Shown: positions 15,351 through 24,618 of the stretch, one piece after another | Layout: the number at the start of each line of letters is the position of its first letter | Numbering within the stretch: the stretch's first letter is position 1 | Assembly (NCBI GenBank): GCA_964571765.1 | Contig: CAZNDH010000004.1 | Span: forward strand, 47,254 to 111,253 | Direction of reading: 5' to 3' | Length of the DNA stretch: 64,000 nucleotides | Source of the DNA: ZC4RG35 sp964571765 | GTDB taxonomy: Bacteria > Actinomycetota > Acidimicrobiia > Spongiisociales > ZC4RG35 | Notes under the pieces: generated by a model | What the model was told of the DNA's origin: nothing | The model's input: the letters and a program-made list of their open reading frames with translations, nothing else | Databases searched by the model: none | Position numbers and translations under genes: made by a program

Positions 15351-18300
15351 TCACCTGAAGTCGCGCGACTTGACGGTCTGGATCCCGATGGGCTCGAAGT
15401 CGTGGGCAACCACATTGGTCACCCCGTCGTAGAACTCCAGCCTCCCGTGGACGATGAGGGCTGGGCTCTTGCGGACCACGTTGCGATGACGGGCCCACAC
15501 CTCGGGGAGGACCACGACATTCAACAGACCGGTCTCGTCCTCCAGGTTGAGGAAATGGACTCCCCGAGCGGTGCCCGGACGCTGGCGATGGGTTATCACC
15601 CCGGCCACAGCCACCCGGGAGCGGTTCCGTGACTCCTCTAGTACTTGGGCGGCGGTGAGGCACCCTTCGAGACGATCCCTGACGAAGCTCATCGGGTGCA
15701 CCACGGACACCCCGGTGGACCACAGGTCGGCGCGATGCTCTTCCTCCGGGGTCAGCAGGGGCAGCTCGGGGGGGTCAACCCCCGGTGACAGGGGAAGACG
15801 ACTCGGATCGATGCCCGCCAGCGCCCCGGCGGCCCACATCCCCTCCCGCCGGCCCAGCCCCACCGACTCCAGGGCCCCGGAGGCCGCCAGACCCTCGAGG
15901 GCCTCCACCCCCAGCCCGGTACGGAAGGCCAAGTCCTCCGGCGAATTGAACTCGCCGCCGAGGATTCGCGCCGCCTCGACCCTGGTGACCTCGGCTTCGC
16001 CCAGGTTGCGCACATAGCGGAGACCCATCCTCACCGCCACCGCAGGACGGATGGGATCGTCGACATGGCCCCTCCCTCGCCGCCACCGCTGACCCAGGTA
16101 CTCGAGGACATCGTCGGGATCGGCCTCCCATGGCTCGATGGTGCAGTCGTGCCATGACAGGTTGACATCGGGGCCGAGGACCACAACACCGTGACGCTGG
16201 GCATCCTGGACCAGCGAGTTTGGGTGGTAGAAGCCCATGGGCTGGGCGTTGAGCAGTCCCGCCAGGTACTCCGCCGGGTAGTGGAAGCGGAGCCAGGCCG
16301 ACATGTAGACGATGTAGGCGAAGCTCACCGAGTGACTCTCGGGAAACCCGAAGCTGGAGAACCCCTGGAGTTTCTCCCAGATCTCGTCGGCGGCGGAGCC
16401 GACCACCCCGTTGGCCGACATCCCGGCGTAGACCTCCTCGCGAAGGCGGGCCATCGCCTTCTCGGACCGCTTGTGGGTCATCGCCTGGCGGAGACGGTCA
16501 GCCTGGGACCCGTCGAATCCGGCGCAGACCCGTGCCAACTCCATGAGCTGCTCCTGAAAGATGGGCACCCCCAGGGTCTTGGCCAGGATCGGCTCGGTGA
16601 GGGGATGGGGGTAGCGGACCGGCTCTTCGCCGTTACGGCGACGCAGGTAGGGATGGACCGACTGACCCTGGATCGGCCCCGGGCGAATCAGGGCGACCTC
16701 CACCGCTAGGTCATAGAAGGTCTTCGGCTTCATCTTGGGGAGGGTCGCCATCTGGGCCCGCGACTCGACCTGGAACAGGCCCACGGTGTCGGCGCGGGTG
16801 ATCGAGTGGTAGATGGCCGGCTCCTGGGGGATGGTGGCCAGGTCGATGTCGACACCATGGGTCTCATCGATGAGGTCGGTGGCAAGGTGGAGAGCATTGA
16901 GCATCCCCAACCCGAGTAGGTCGAACTTGACGATCCCCACCGCAGCAGCGTCGTCCTTGTCCCACTGGATCACCGTGCGCCCCTCCAACCGCCCCCACTC
17001 CACCGGGACCACCTGCCACAGGGGACGGTCGGCGATGACCATCCCACCCGAGTGGATCCCGAGGTGACGGGGAAACCCGTCGAGGCGCCAGCAGATGTCG
17101 AAGATCATCTGCGTGGTGAGCCCGTCGGGGAGAGGGGCGTCCATGTCGGGGAGCTTGGCCGGGTCCCGGGTGTCGACATACCGGGATAGACCGTCGACCT
17201 GAGCCTGGGTGAACCCGAACACCTTGGCTACGTCACGCAACACCGAGCGCGCCCGGTAGGTGATCACGTTGGCCACCATCGCCGCCCGCTCTCTCCCGTA
17301 GCGCCGGAAGCAGTACTGGATCACCTCCTCGCGTCGGTCGGCCTCGAAGTCGACGTCGATGTCAGGGGGCCGGCCCCGCTCCTCGGAGAGGAACCGCTCG
17401 AAGGGGAGATTGAGCCGGATCGGGTCGACCCGGGTGAGACCGATGCACCGGCACACCGCCGAATCGGCGCCCGAGCCTCTGATCTGACAGTAGATCCCCT
17501 GCTCACGGGCGTAGTCGACCAGGTCTTTGACCACCAGGAAATACCCGGCGAAACCCAGCCGCTCGATCACTCCCAGCTCGTGGTCGAGCCGCCGTCTCGC
17601 CTCCGGATCGACACCTCGGTCGGCCCCGGGGTACACCTGGCGGGCACCCTCCCACGTGAGGTGACGGAGGTAGTCCATCTCGTCCTGGAAATGCCCGGGC
17701 ATGGGGAAATCGGGAAGTCGGGGGGCGACCAAACCCAGGTCGAAGGCGAGTCGCCGCCCAAGTTCGGCTGAGCGGGCCACCGCCCCCGGGTACCGGGCGA
17801 AGCGGACCGCCATCTCCTCGGGGTGCTTCATGTAGCGCTCGTCGCTGGCGGGACGGAACCCGTCGGCCGACGCCAGGGTGCGCCGACCGCCGATGGCGGC
17901 CAGGGCCTCGGACAGGTAGGCCTCGGAGGGATGGCGATAGTGGACTTGGTTGGTGGCCAGGATCGACACTCCGAGACGGGTGCCCACCTCCCACATCAGA
18001 TCATTTCTGGGATCGTCCTCGGGCATTCGGTGATGCCACAACTCCAGGTGGAGCCGTCTCCCAAAGAGTTCACGGAGACGATCGACCTCGGCGATGGTGG
18101 CCGAGAGGTCTCCACTGGCGGCCGCCCTGGGCACCGCGCCCGAGTGGCATCCGGTAAGAGCGTGGACGTCCTCGTTGGCTGCCGTCGTCTCCAGGTCCTC
18201 CCACAGATACACCGGCCAACCCTTCTCTCCCCTCATCTGCCCTTTGGTCACCAGATGGGAGAGGGAGCGGTACCCCGCAGGTGATCCGGCGAGGAGGACG

Positions 18301-18665
18301 AGATGATCGGTCGGGGGAAGATCGACCGGCTTGCCACCATGGGCCTTGACGTTCCGACCGCGACGCAGCCTGCCCTGCCCTCCCTTCTCTCGGGCGTGCC
18401 GCCGACGGTCCCACTCCTCTGCACCGGCCACCGGGTTGAGCGCCCCCTTGGGGTCGGCTTCGATGCCGATCTCCACCCCGTAGATGGCGGCAAGCCCGGT
18501 CTCCCGCGCCGCCTGCCAAAAGCGGGACACCCCGTAGAACCCGTTGTGGTCGGTGACCGCCAGGGCCTGATACCCCAATTGAACCGCCCGGTCCACCAGG
18601 TCCTCAGGGTGGGAGGCGCCGTCGAGAAAGGAGAAGTTGGTGTGACAGTGCAGCTCGGCATACAT
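15351..18665 (-). CDS. dnaE2: Error-prone DNA polymerase III alpha subunit DnaE2
   Basis: A 1104-residue C-family polymerase of the DnaE2/ImuC type used for SOS mutagenesis with ImuA'/ImuB. The N-terminal PHP domain (MYAELHCHTNFSFLDGASHP, LAVTDHNGFYG) is followed by the palm with GSGADSAVCRCIGLTRVDP and the catalytic acidic motif PPDIDVDFEADRREEVI, the fingers, and a C-terminal OB-fold region (VAGVITHRQRPG, GVHFLNLEDETGLLNVVV). The length fits DnaE2 (about 1080) rather than replicative DnaE1 (about 1180). The ATG lies 6 nt after TAGGAT and a LexA box abuts that -10. No replicative polymerase genes are nearby. Confidence 0.96.
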   Translation of the reverse strand: MYAELHCHTNFSFLDGASHPEDLVDRAVQLGYQALAVTDHNGFYGVSRFWQAARETGLAAIYGVEIGIEADPKGALNPVAGAEEWDRRRHAREKGGQGRLRRGRNVKAHGGKPVDLPPTDHLVLLAGSPAGYRSLSHLVTKGQMRGEKGWPVYLWEDLETTAANEDVHALTGCHSGAVPRAAASGDLSATIAEVDRLRELFGRRLHLELWHHRMPEDDPRNDLMWEVGTRLGVSILATNQVHYRHPSEAYLSEALAAIGGRRTLASADGFRPASDERYMKHPEEMAVRFARYPGAVARSAELGRRLAFDLGLVAPRLPDFPMPGHFQDEMDYLRHLTWEGARQVYPGADRGVDPEARRRLDHELGVIERLGFAGYFLVVKDLVDYAREQGIYCQIRGSGADSAVCRCIGLTRVDPIRLNLPFERFLSEERGRPPDIDVDFEADRREEVIQYCFRRYGRERAAMVANVITYRARSVLRDVAKVFGFTQAQVDGLSRYVDTRDPAKLPDMDAPLPDGLTTQMIFDICWRLDGFPRHLGIHSGGMVIADRPLWQVVPVEWGRLEGRTVIQWDKDDAAAVGIVKFDLLGLGMLNALHLATDLIDETHGVDIDLATIPQEPAIYHSITRADTVGLFQVESRAQMATLPKMKPKTFYDLAVEVALIRPGPIQGQSVHPYLRRRNGEEPVRYPHPLTEPILAKTLGVPIFQEQLMELARVCAGFDGSQADRLRQAMTHKRSEKAMARLREEVYAGMSANGVVGSAADEIWEKLQGFSSFGFPESHSVSFAYIVYMSAWLRFHYPAEYLAGLLNAQPMGFYHPNSLVQDAQRHGVVVLGPDVNLSWHDCTIEPWEADPDDVLEYLGQRWRRGRGHVDDPIRPAVAVRMGLRYVRNLGEAEVTRVEAARILGGEFNSPEDLAFRTGLGVEALEGLAASGALESVGLGRREGMWAAGALAGIDPSRLPLSPGVDPPELPLLTPEEEHRADLWSTGVSVVHPMSFVRDRLEGCLTAAQVLEESRNRSRVAVAGVITHRQRPGTARGVHFLNLEDETGLLNVVVLPEVWARHRNVVRKSPALIVHGRLEFYDGVTNVVAHDFEPIGIQTVKSRDFR

Positions 18666-18677
18666 AAGCTCATCCTA

Positions 18678-18693
18678 TCGAACATTTGTTCGC
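18678..18693 (-). promoter_or_regulatory. LexA (SOS) box upstream of dnaE2
   Basis: TCGAACATTTGTTCG matches the actinobacterial LexA operator TCGAAC-N4-GTTCGA at 15 of 16 positions, counting the spacer as free. On the minus strand it directly abuts the TAGGAT -10 (18677-18672), so bound LexA should block the promoter. It ends 12 nt upstream of the dnaE2 ATG. Confidence 0.9.
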
Positions 18694-18776
18694 CACGATG
18701 AGAGTATCCGACTCCTCGGGCCAACCGCCCCAGCAAAACAAGCACTGGTGAGAGGATTCGAAGTACCTTTCAGCCC

Positions 18777-19001
18777 ATGTCCTCCATCACCAAGACCATC
18801 AGGCTCTCCGGGAAGGCGGACGGCTCCATCGAGGACGCGGTGCGCACCGTCCTCGCCCGTGCCGCCAGCACCATCGACGATATCCAGGGGTTCCGGATCG
18901 TCGAAGTCGCCGGTGAGGTCGATGACTCCGGTGCACCCACCTTGTTCTCGGTGACCGTCGACATCACATTCGGCATTCGAGACCCGGTCGACCACGGTTG
19001 A
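18777..19001 (+). CDS. Dodecin (small flavin-binding protein)
   Basis: A 74-residue protein of the dodecin family, which forms dodecameric shells that store flavin or related ligands. TKTIRLSGKADGSIEDAVRT, RAASTIDDIQGFRIVEVAGE and FSVTVDITFGIRD follow the beta-alpha-beta-beta layout. The residue before EDAV is Ile where many dodecins have Trp (SWEDAV), which may weaken flavin stacking. The ATG follows TACCTT by 7 nt, so the gene is probably leaderless. It is divergent from dnaE2 with 111 bp between the starts. Confidence 0.85.
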   Translation: MSSITKTIRLSGKADGSIEDAVRTVLARAASTIDDIQGFRIVEVAGEVDDSGAPTLFSVTVDITFGIRDPVDHG

Positions 19002-19072
19002 AACCTTTCCCGATCGGGAAGGATCGAACCTAATGACCGTAGGGGCTACCAGCCCAGGACAGGAGGACACAC

Positions 19073-19351
19073 ATGGAAATCGGAGACGTACTCGGGACCA
19101 TCATCGGCGCACTGGTCGCCGGTCTGATCGTGGGCCCACTGGCCCGTCTGGCCTTGCCAGGCAAGCAGAACATCTCGCTGGGTATGACCATCCTGCTCGG
19201 TGCCGTGGGTGCACTGGTCGGCGGGTTCATCTACGAGGCCCTGGGCGGAGCCGAGACCGCAGGCATCGACTGGATCCGACTACTGATCCAGATCGCGGTG
19301 GCCGCGGTGGCGGTGATCATCTACGGGAACATGCAGGGCCGACGCACCTGA
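19073..19351 (+). CDS. GlsB/YeaQ/YmgE-family small membrane protein
   Basis: A 92-residue protein with three hydrophobic helices: VLGTIIGALVAGLIVGPLAR, MTILLGAVGALVGGFIYEAL and LLIQIAVAAVAVIIYG. The glycine-rich GPLARL-PGKQN-GM-LG-GA-GG pattern is that of the transglycosylase-associated (GlsB) family, often stress induced. A strong AGGAGG site precedes the ATG. A 14-bp stem terminator follows, so it is a single-gene transcript. Confidence 0.88.
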   Translation: MEIGDVLGTIIGALVAGLIVGPLARLALPGKQNISLGMTILLGAVGALVGGFIYEALGGAETAGIDWIRLLIQIAVAAVAVIIYGNMQGRRT

Positions 19352-19365
19352 CCTCGAGTTACCTG

Positions 19366-19396
19366 GAGAGGGGCGTCGGCCACCGACGCCCCTCTC
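19366..19396 (+). terminator. Perfect 14-bp stem hairpin after the GlsB-type gene
   Basis: The arm GAGAGGGGCGTCGG (19366-19379) pairs fully with CCGACGCCCCTCTC (19383-19396) across a CCA loop. It starts 15 bp after the stop codon and 18 bp before the next start codon. No U-run follows, which is usual for GC-rich actinobacteria. Confidence 0.85.
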
Positions 19397-19414
19397 TCGC
19401 GTCGTTGTGAGCCG

Positions 19415-20395
19415 ATGACCGAGATCCCCCTGCCTCGCCCCCTGGGAAACGGGATCCACCTGATACCGGTCCCGCTCCCGTTCAAGTCTCCCCTCTGGGT
19501 CAACACCTATGCCATCGAGTCCGACGGCGGGCTCCTGCTCATCGACTGCGGCACCGATTGGGACCTCGGACGCCAGGCGCTTGCTCGCGGGTTCGCCGAT
19601 CTTGGCCTGGAGGAGGCTGCGGTGCACACCCTCCTCGTCTCCCACCTCCACCCCGACCACGTGGGAATGGCCGCACGGCTTCAGGCTGAGATCGGGTGCC
19701 GCTTCGTCATGCACCGGAGTGCCAGCCAATTGGTCGACCGTTACAACGACACCCCGGGTTACTACGAGCGGGTCCGGGAGATCGCCTCCCGGCACGGGGT
19801 GCCTCCACAGTTGGTAGCCGAGGCGACCTCGGCGGTCAGGCCCGACTACATGCCGGAGATCGGCCCGCCAGACCACACAGTGGAGGACGGGGACATGGTT
19901 GGCCTGGGCGGAGGGCGAGCCCTCGAGGTCCTCCACACCCCGGGTCACGACCAGGCCCACATCTGTTTACGCGACACTTCGTCCGGTGTCTTCTTCTCCG
20001 GTGACCACGTACTCCCCCGAATCTCCCCGGTCATCATGTACGAGCCCACCATCGGGGATGTTCTCGGCGACTATCTCGAGTCGCTGCGTCGGCTGATTGG
20101 CCTCTCCATCGGCGTCACCTACCCGGCCCACGGGACCCTGATCGACCGGGGCGACGAACGTGCTCGCCAGATCGTCCTCCACCATGACCGCCGCCTCCTC
20201 GACATGGCCGATCTGGTCGATCGGGGCGAGACCTCCTCGTTCCAGGTGATGCTCCGGTCGTTCCGACCCAACCTCGACCCGATCCAGGCCCGACTGGCCC
20301 TCCTCGAGACGATCGCCCACCTCGAGCATCTCTGCGTCCGGGGGCGAATAGACGTCGAGGAGCGCGACGGTCAGGTCTTCTACCGCGCCGGCTGA
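19415..20395 (+). CDS. Metallo-beta-lactamase-fold hydrolase
   Basis: A 326-residue MBL-fold protein. The metal motif VSHLHPDHVGMA (HxHxDH, about residue 78) is followed by HTPGHDQAHICL, FFSGDHVLP and a C-terminal TYPAHGTLIDRG, giving the His/Asp ligands for two metals. A helical C-terminal region (RQIVLHHDRRLLDMADLVD) resembles the MBL proteins with a winged-helix tail that act on thioesters or RNA-like substrates. The substrate is unknown. It is isolated from the upstream gene by the strong hairpin. Confidence 0.88.
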   Translation: MTEIPLPRPLGNGIHLIPVPLPFKSPLWVNTYAIESDGGLLLIDCGTDWDLGRQALARGFADLGLEEAAVHTLLVSHLHPDHVGMAARLQAEIGCRFVMHRSASQLVDRYNDTPGYYERVREIASRHGVPPQLVAEATSAVRPDYMPEIGPPDHTVEDGDMVGLGGGRALEVLHTPGHDQAHICLRDTSSGVFFSGDHVLPRISPVIMYEPTIGDVLGDYLESLRRLIGLSIGVTYPAHGTLIDRGDERARQIVLHHDRRLLDMADLVDRGETSSFQVMLRSFRPNLDPIQARLALLETIAHLEHLCVRGRIDVEERDGQVFYRAG

Positions 20396-20414
20396 CTGGC
20401 CTTATCCCAGGTTC

Positions 20415-20618
20415 ATGTCAGACTGGTCGCCGATGAGCGTGTTGGCATACCTCGACGCCGGTTCGGGAAGCCTGCTCCTCCAGGCCATCCTCGGCGGATT
20501 GGCGGGGATCGCGGTCGCCTTCCGGGCGTGGAGGACCAGGCTGGCCGGCAGGAACATGGTGAAGGAAGCCGAGGCGGAGAGGTCGGCCGCCTCCTCCGAC
20601 CAGTCCGCTGGCTCCTGA
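20415..20618 (+). CDS. Small membrane protein with YLDxGSGS motif
   Basis: A 67-residue protein: VLAYLDAGSGSLLLQAILGG, a membrane helix continuing LAGIAVAFRAW, then a basic and polar tail. The Y-L-D-(P/A)-G-S-G-S-L-L-L-Q motif defines a small widespread membrane-protein family that, from memory, often sits beside sulfatase-like and methyltransferase genes, as here. The start may instead be the ATG at 20433 (MSVLAYLD). It ends 8 bp before the methyltransferase start. Function unknown. Confidence 0.7.
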   Translation: MSDWSPMSVLAYLDAGSGSLLLQAILGGLAGIAVAFRAWRTRLAGRNMVKEAEAERSAASSDQSAGS

Positions 20619-20626
20619 CCACCGCG

Positions 20627-21988
20627 ATGCTCCCGGCCGATCCCGGCTCGTTCCGTGACCCCGCCTCGCGGGTCCTGATCGACGGCGACCGGGTGATCCG
20701 ACTCCTCGACCCCAGGGGGCTGCAGGCCTGGGAGGCATTGGCCGGCTCCCAGTTCCATGGCGAGGCGGTGGCCCGCGGCGACCTGGTCGCCTCCCACCCG
20801 GTCGACGACCCCACCGGTGGTGCCGCCGGTGCGCTGGAGCACCCTCGGCTCCCCATGATCACCTACCCCTACGAGTGGACCTTCTCGATGATGCGCGCCG
20901 CCGCCCTCCTCCAACTCGACCTGATGGAGGGGGCACTCGAAGATGGGCTCACCATCAAGGACGCAACCCCCTTCAACATCCAGTTCGATCGGGGCCGGCC
21001 CGTGTTCATCGACATCGGCTCGTTCGAGACGTACCAGCCCGGTGAGCCCTGGCTGGGCTACCGCCAGTTCACCCGCCAGTTCCTCTTCCCCCTCCTGATG
21101 CGGTCGTGGGCCGGTGTGCCCTTCCAGCCCTGGCTGAGGGGTGATCCGGAAGGGCCAACCGCCGCCCATATGAGGGCGATGCTCGGCCCTGTCAGGAGGT
21201 TACGGCCGGCAGCTCTCGTCCACGTCGTCCTCCAGGCCCGAATGGAGGCGCGGCTGAAGGGCACCGCGGTCCGTAGCCGGCTCGGCGAGGCAGGTTTCAA
21301 CGCCGGAATGATCCTGGCCAACGTCCGCCGTCTTCGTTCTCTGGTCGCCTCGTTGAGCTGGGATCCCGAGGACGGCGGCTGGTCGGGGTACCAGGAGTGT
21401 GCCCATGTCACCCGGGACCGCGACCACAAGGCTGCCTTCTTGGTCTCCGCCCTCGACGAATTGGCTCCAGACAGTGTGCTCGACCTCGGAGCCAACGACG
21501 GCCACTTCTCCCGCCTGGCGGCCCAACTCGGTGCCCATGTCGTGGCTGTGGACGGCGACGAGGCGGTGCTCGACCGCCTCTACCTGGGCCTCGATGGGTT
21601 GCCGGTGTCGGTGGTGGTCGCCGACCTGACCAACCCCGCCCCTTCACAGGGCTGGAGGGGACAGGAGCGCCCCGGCCTCTTCCAACGGGTGCGACCCGAC
21701 ATGGTCATCGCCTACGGCCTGGTCCATCACCTCATCTACACCGCCAGTGTCCCTCCGGCGTCGGTGGTGGAGTGGCTCAGAGGCTTCGAGGTGCCGATCG
21801 TGCTCGAGTTCGTCGCTCCGGGTGACGAGATGGTGGCGGTGCTCACCGCCAACAAGCTGGATTCGGAGCTCCATCCGGGTCGTACCGAGGCCGAGTTCCG
21901 CACCCTGCTCGCCGGGCACTTCGAGGTCGAGGCCGAAGAAGCCCTTGCCGAGGGCTTCAGGACTCTCCTCCGGCTGTCCCCCCGCTGA
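20627..21988 (+). CDS. Class I SAM methyltransferase with a kinase-like N-terminal region
   Basis: A 453-residue protein. The C-terminal half holds a SAM-binding Rossmann motif (SVLDLGANDGHFSRLAAQLG, then HVVAVDGDEAVLDRL) and GLVHHLIYTASVP, typical of class I methyltransferases. The N-terminal half contains GLTIKDATPFNIQF and GRPVFIDIGSFETY, which resemble the catalytic loop and metal-binding Asp of aminoglycoside-kinase-like folds (D-x-x-P-x-N, then V-F-I-D). That reading is inference. The 8-bp spacing from the YLDAGSGS gene suggests one operon, convergent with the sulfatase-like gene. The substrate may be a surface glycan or lipid. Confidence 0.75.
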   Translation: MLPADPGSFRDPASRVLIDGDRVIRLLDPRGLQAWEALAGSQFHGEAVARGDLVASHPVDDPTGGAAGALEHPRLPMITYPYEWTFSMMRAAALLQLDLMEGALEDGLTIKDATPFNIQFDRGRPVFIDIGSFETYQPGEPWLGYRQFTRQFLFPLLMRSWAGVPFQPWLRGDPEGPTAAHMRAMLGPVRRLRPAALVHVVLQARMEARLKGTAVRSRLGEAGFNAGMILANVRRLRSLVASLSWDPEDGGWSGYQECAHVTRDRDHKAAFLVSALDELAPDSVLDLGANDGHFSRLAAQLGAHVVAVDGDEAVLDRLYLGLDGLPVSVVVADLTNPAPSQGWRGQERPGLFQRVRPDMVIAYGLVHHLIYTASVPPASVVEWLRGFEVPIVLEFVAPGDEMVAVLTANKLDSELHPGRTEAEFRTLLAGHFEVEAEEALAEGFRTLLRLSPR

Positions 21989-21992
21989 GACC

Positions 21993-24452
21993 CTAGGGGT
22001 CGAGCCGGGCCGGATCGGCCACCGCATGCTCGTCGAATTCGGCCACGACGGTCAGCTGGGCGGTTCCCGCGGGGATCGCCGATGCCGGGATCTCGAAGCG
22101 GAAGCCGGAGCGGAGCAGGTCGTCGCTGGCGAACCAGACCACCACATTGCGGTTGTCGAGGTTGGGCGGGCCGTGGGCGAGCAGGCTATCGGCGGCGAAG
22201 ACGTAGAGGGTGTGAGGTGGAACCTTCTCGACGATGTCGGCCGACCAGCCGACGATGGTCCACACTCCTCGCTCCAGGTCGATCCGGTCGACCTGGAGGC
22301 GACGAGCTCCCTCGGACCGGATGTCGAGCACCCGTCCGTCTTCGGTGACGAGTTCGAGGGCGAGGTCGCGGCTGGTTCCCGCCAGCCAGGTCCCATCCGG
22401 GCCGGGCACCAGGAGGTCGATCAAGTTGGGCCCGGCGGCCACCAACTCCTCTGCGATCATCCCGTGGAAGGTGCCCCCCTGCGGGCCGTCCGGGACCACC
22501 AGCGTCATCCCGGCGATGGTCCCGTTGATCACGACCAGCAAGTGGTCCGGAACGGAGCGGGAGGGAAAGGATATCCGGCCGTTGACGTAGGTCTGGACCA
22601 TTCCCTCTTCCCCTGACCCCTCCACCAGGCTCGACCCGAGATCCAATTGCCATGCCACTTCCTCGGAGGCCATCACCTCCAGGGTCTCCACCGCGACCCC
22701 GATCAGTCCAGCGTCGGAGCCGACCCCGGCAACACCCAGCCAGCTCGACTGGTCGGGGATCCAGCGGTGGTTGCGCTCCACCTGGGCATCGAGCACCTCG
22801 AGGTCGGTGCTCACCGGGTCCCCGCTGCAGCACCACCGAATCGGATCGTGCTGGCGATGCACTCCTTCCAGGTCGAGCAATGAGATTCCGTCGAACTCCC
22901 ATTCGGTGCGTACCTGGAGGGTGTCGACCACCGTTGGCATCACGTCGATCCCGAAAGCCGGCTCGTCGACCACCTCCCCCACCGTCTGACCGGGATACTT
23001 GATGAAGAGAGGGATCCGGTAGAGGTCGGCGCGGTTCTCCTCGTAGGGCCATCTCCGGTGCTGGCCAGCCTCGAATGATGTCCCGTGGTCGGAGAGCACT
23101 ATGACCATCGATTCCTCCCAGGTTCCGGCCTGATCCATCTCGGTGAAGATCCTGCCCAGCATCACGTCGAGTAGCCCCAATTGGTAGAGGTGTCGCTGAA
23201 ACCCGAGGACTCCGAGGTCCTGGTTTGCCGCCCAAAGCCCGCTGCCATCAACACCCTCTACCTCGGTGTACGCCTCGGGACGCTGGTAGTGAGTCCCCGA
23301 CGGGTTGGTCATCCAGGGCACGTGTGGCGATGGGGCGTGGACATAGCTGAGCACCGGGCGGTCGGCCCGCCCCACCCCGTTGGCGATCATCTGCAGCCAG
23401 TCGACCCAGTCTGCCCTCGTCCTCGGTCCGGGGACGGGCAGTCCGTCGACGGCCACCTCAGCCCCGGCGACCGCCTCACCCTGGCCGAGGAAGCCCCTCC
23501 AGCTGTTGTCGATGCTTGGCAAGGAGCCCTGTGCCCTTGCCGGCACCGACAGATGGAGGTAGACCACCGCTGCGTCGGCCACCAGCGACCCGAAGCGGGC
23601 AGCCGCCCGACCGGCGAAGTCGGGACAGACATCCTCGGGGCACATGGCGGCCACCCACTCGATCACCTGCATCTCGTAGTCGGCGGCGAGCAGGGTGAAC
23701 AGGTTCTCGGGGTGGTCGACCGCCGAGGGAGTGGCGGCCCGCTCCACTCGCCGCCCGGTGAGGACCGCCGGTATCGCCTGGGTGGTGGCGATCGAGTCGC
23801 CCAGGGCGTTGCGGTACCAGGTCCCCTCGGAGGCAAGACGGGCGAAGTTGGGAAAGAGCTTCTCGTTGATCTCCCCCTGGATCGTCATCAGGCTGGCCAG
23901 GGGCAATTCGTCGAGTTGGACGAAAAGCACCGGGGCGGGGAGTCCCACCTCCCCGGACAGATCGCCGGCGTCCCCGGCATCCCAGATCAGGGCTGATGAC
24001 GGTGAGGCGACCACAAACAGGACCACCACTACGGGGAGTGCCAGCGAGGTTAGGACCAGGAATCCCCGGGCCCACCGGTGGACCACTACCACCAGCGCCA
24101 CCACCCCCACCACTATCAGAACCGTAAGCAGCAGATTGTCGGTCAGCTGCCTGGCCACCACCATGCCGATGGCCGAGGTGAGGAGGGTGATCACCACCCC
24201 ATAGGTGATACGGCCGGCCGTCTCGCCGATCGTCGACATGCCCCGGACGACCAGGATGCCGACCGTGGGCACCAACACCGCCACCAGCAGGGCAAAGGCA
24301 GCGATCTGGGTTGGCGTGGTCCGATTGGCCACAAACACCTCGGGGTTTCGCCCGTAGACGTCGAGCAGTGGGCCGGCGACGGCCAGCGTGCTCAGCCCGC
24401 AGATGATCAGGGCCCGCCTGGTCTCGGCATTGTCGAGGAGCCGCATCGCCAT
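21993..24452 (-). CDS. Membrane-anchored sulfatase/alkaline phosphatase-superfamily protein
   Basis: An 819-residue protein with about five N-terminal membrane helices (to about residue 165) and a large external domain of the sulfatase/phosphoglycerol-transferase type: VLFVQLDELPLASL is the first metal motif, LGDSIATTQAIPAVLTG holds the Ser/Thr nucleophile region, SYVHAPSPHVPWM and VIVLSDHGTSFE give the later metal ligands. A C-terminal beta-rich domain of about 250 residues follows. LTA-synthase-like enzymes of this layout transfer phosphoalcohols onto surface polymers; whether this is a hydrolase or transferase cannot be told. Its 3' end is 4 bp from that of the methyltransferase. Confidence 0.82.
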   Translation of the reverse strand: MAMRLLDNAETRRALIICGLSTLAVAGPLLDVYGRNPEVFVANRTTPTQIAAFALLVAVLVPTVGILVVRGMSTIGETAGRITYGVVITLLTSAIGMVVARQLTDNLLLTVLIVVGVVALVVVVHRWARGFLVLTSLALPVVVVLFVVASPSSALIWDAGDAGDLSGEVGLPAPVLFVQLDELPLASLMTIQGEINEKLFPNFARLASEGTWYRNALGDSIATTQAIPAVLTGRRVERAATPSAVDHPENLFTLLAADYEMQVIEWVAAMCPEDVCPDFAGRAAARFGSLVADAAVVYLHLSVPARAQGSLPSIDNSWRGFLGQGEAVAGAEVAVDGLPVPGPRTRADWVDWLQMIANGVGRADRPVLSYVHAPSPHVPWMTNPSGTHYQRPEAYTEVEGVDGSGLWAANQDLGVLGFQRHLYQLGLLDVMLGRIFTEMDQAGTWEESMVIVLSDHGTSFEAGQHRRWPYEENRADLYRIPLFIKYPGQTVGEVVDEPAFGIDVMPTVVDTLQVRTEWEFDGISLLDLEGVHRQHDPIRWCCSGDPVSTDLEVLDAQVERNHRWIPDQSSWLGVAGVGSDAGLIGVAVETLEVMASEEVAWQLDLGSSLVEGSGEEGMVQTYVNGRISFPSRSVPDHLLVVINGTIAGMTLVVPDGPQGGTFHGMIAEELVAAGPNLIDLLVPGPDGTWLAGTSRDLALELVTEDGRVLDIRSEGARRLQVDRIDLERGVWTIVGWSADIVEKVPPHTLYVFAADSLLAHGPPNLDNRNVVVWFASDDLLRSGFRFEIPASAIPAGTAQLTVVAEFDEHAVADPARLDP

Positions 24453-24618
24453 TAGAAAGTAACCCCGGGCGGCGCCCTAAGCGGTACATCTGGTGGAGTG
24501 GACCGATCTGGCCGATCTTGGCGGTGCCGGCTGCTGCTTTACTGGTCACCGGGGGACAGTCTTCGGCCCGGGAACCTCGCCGGTGTATCCGTCGTCTAAA
24601 CCCGCAGGAAGGAGCCAG

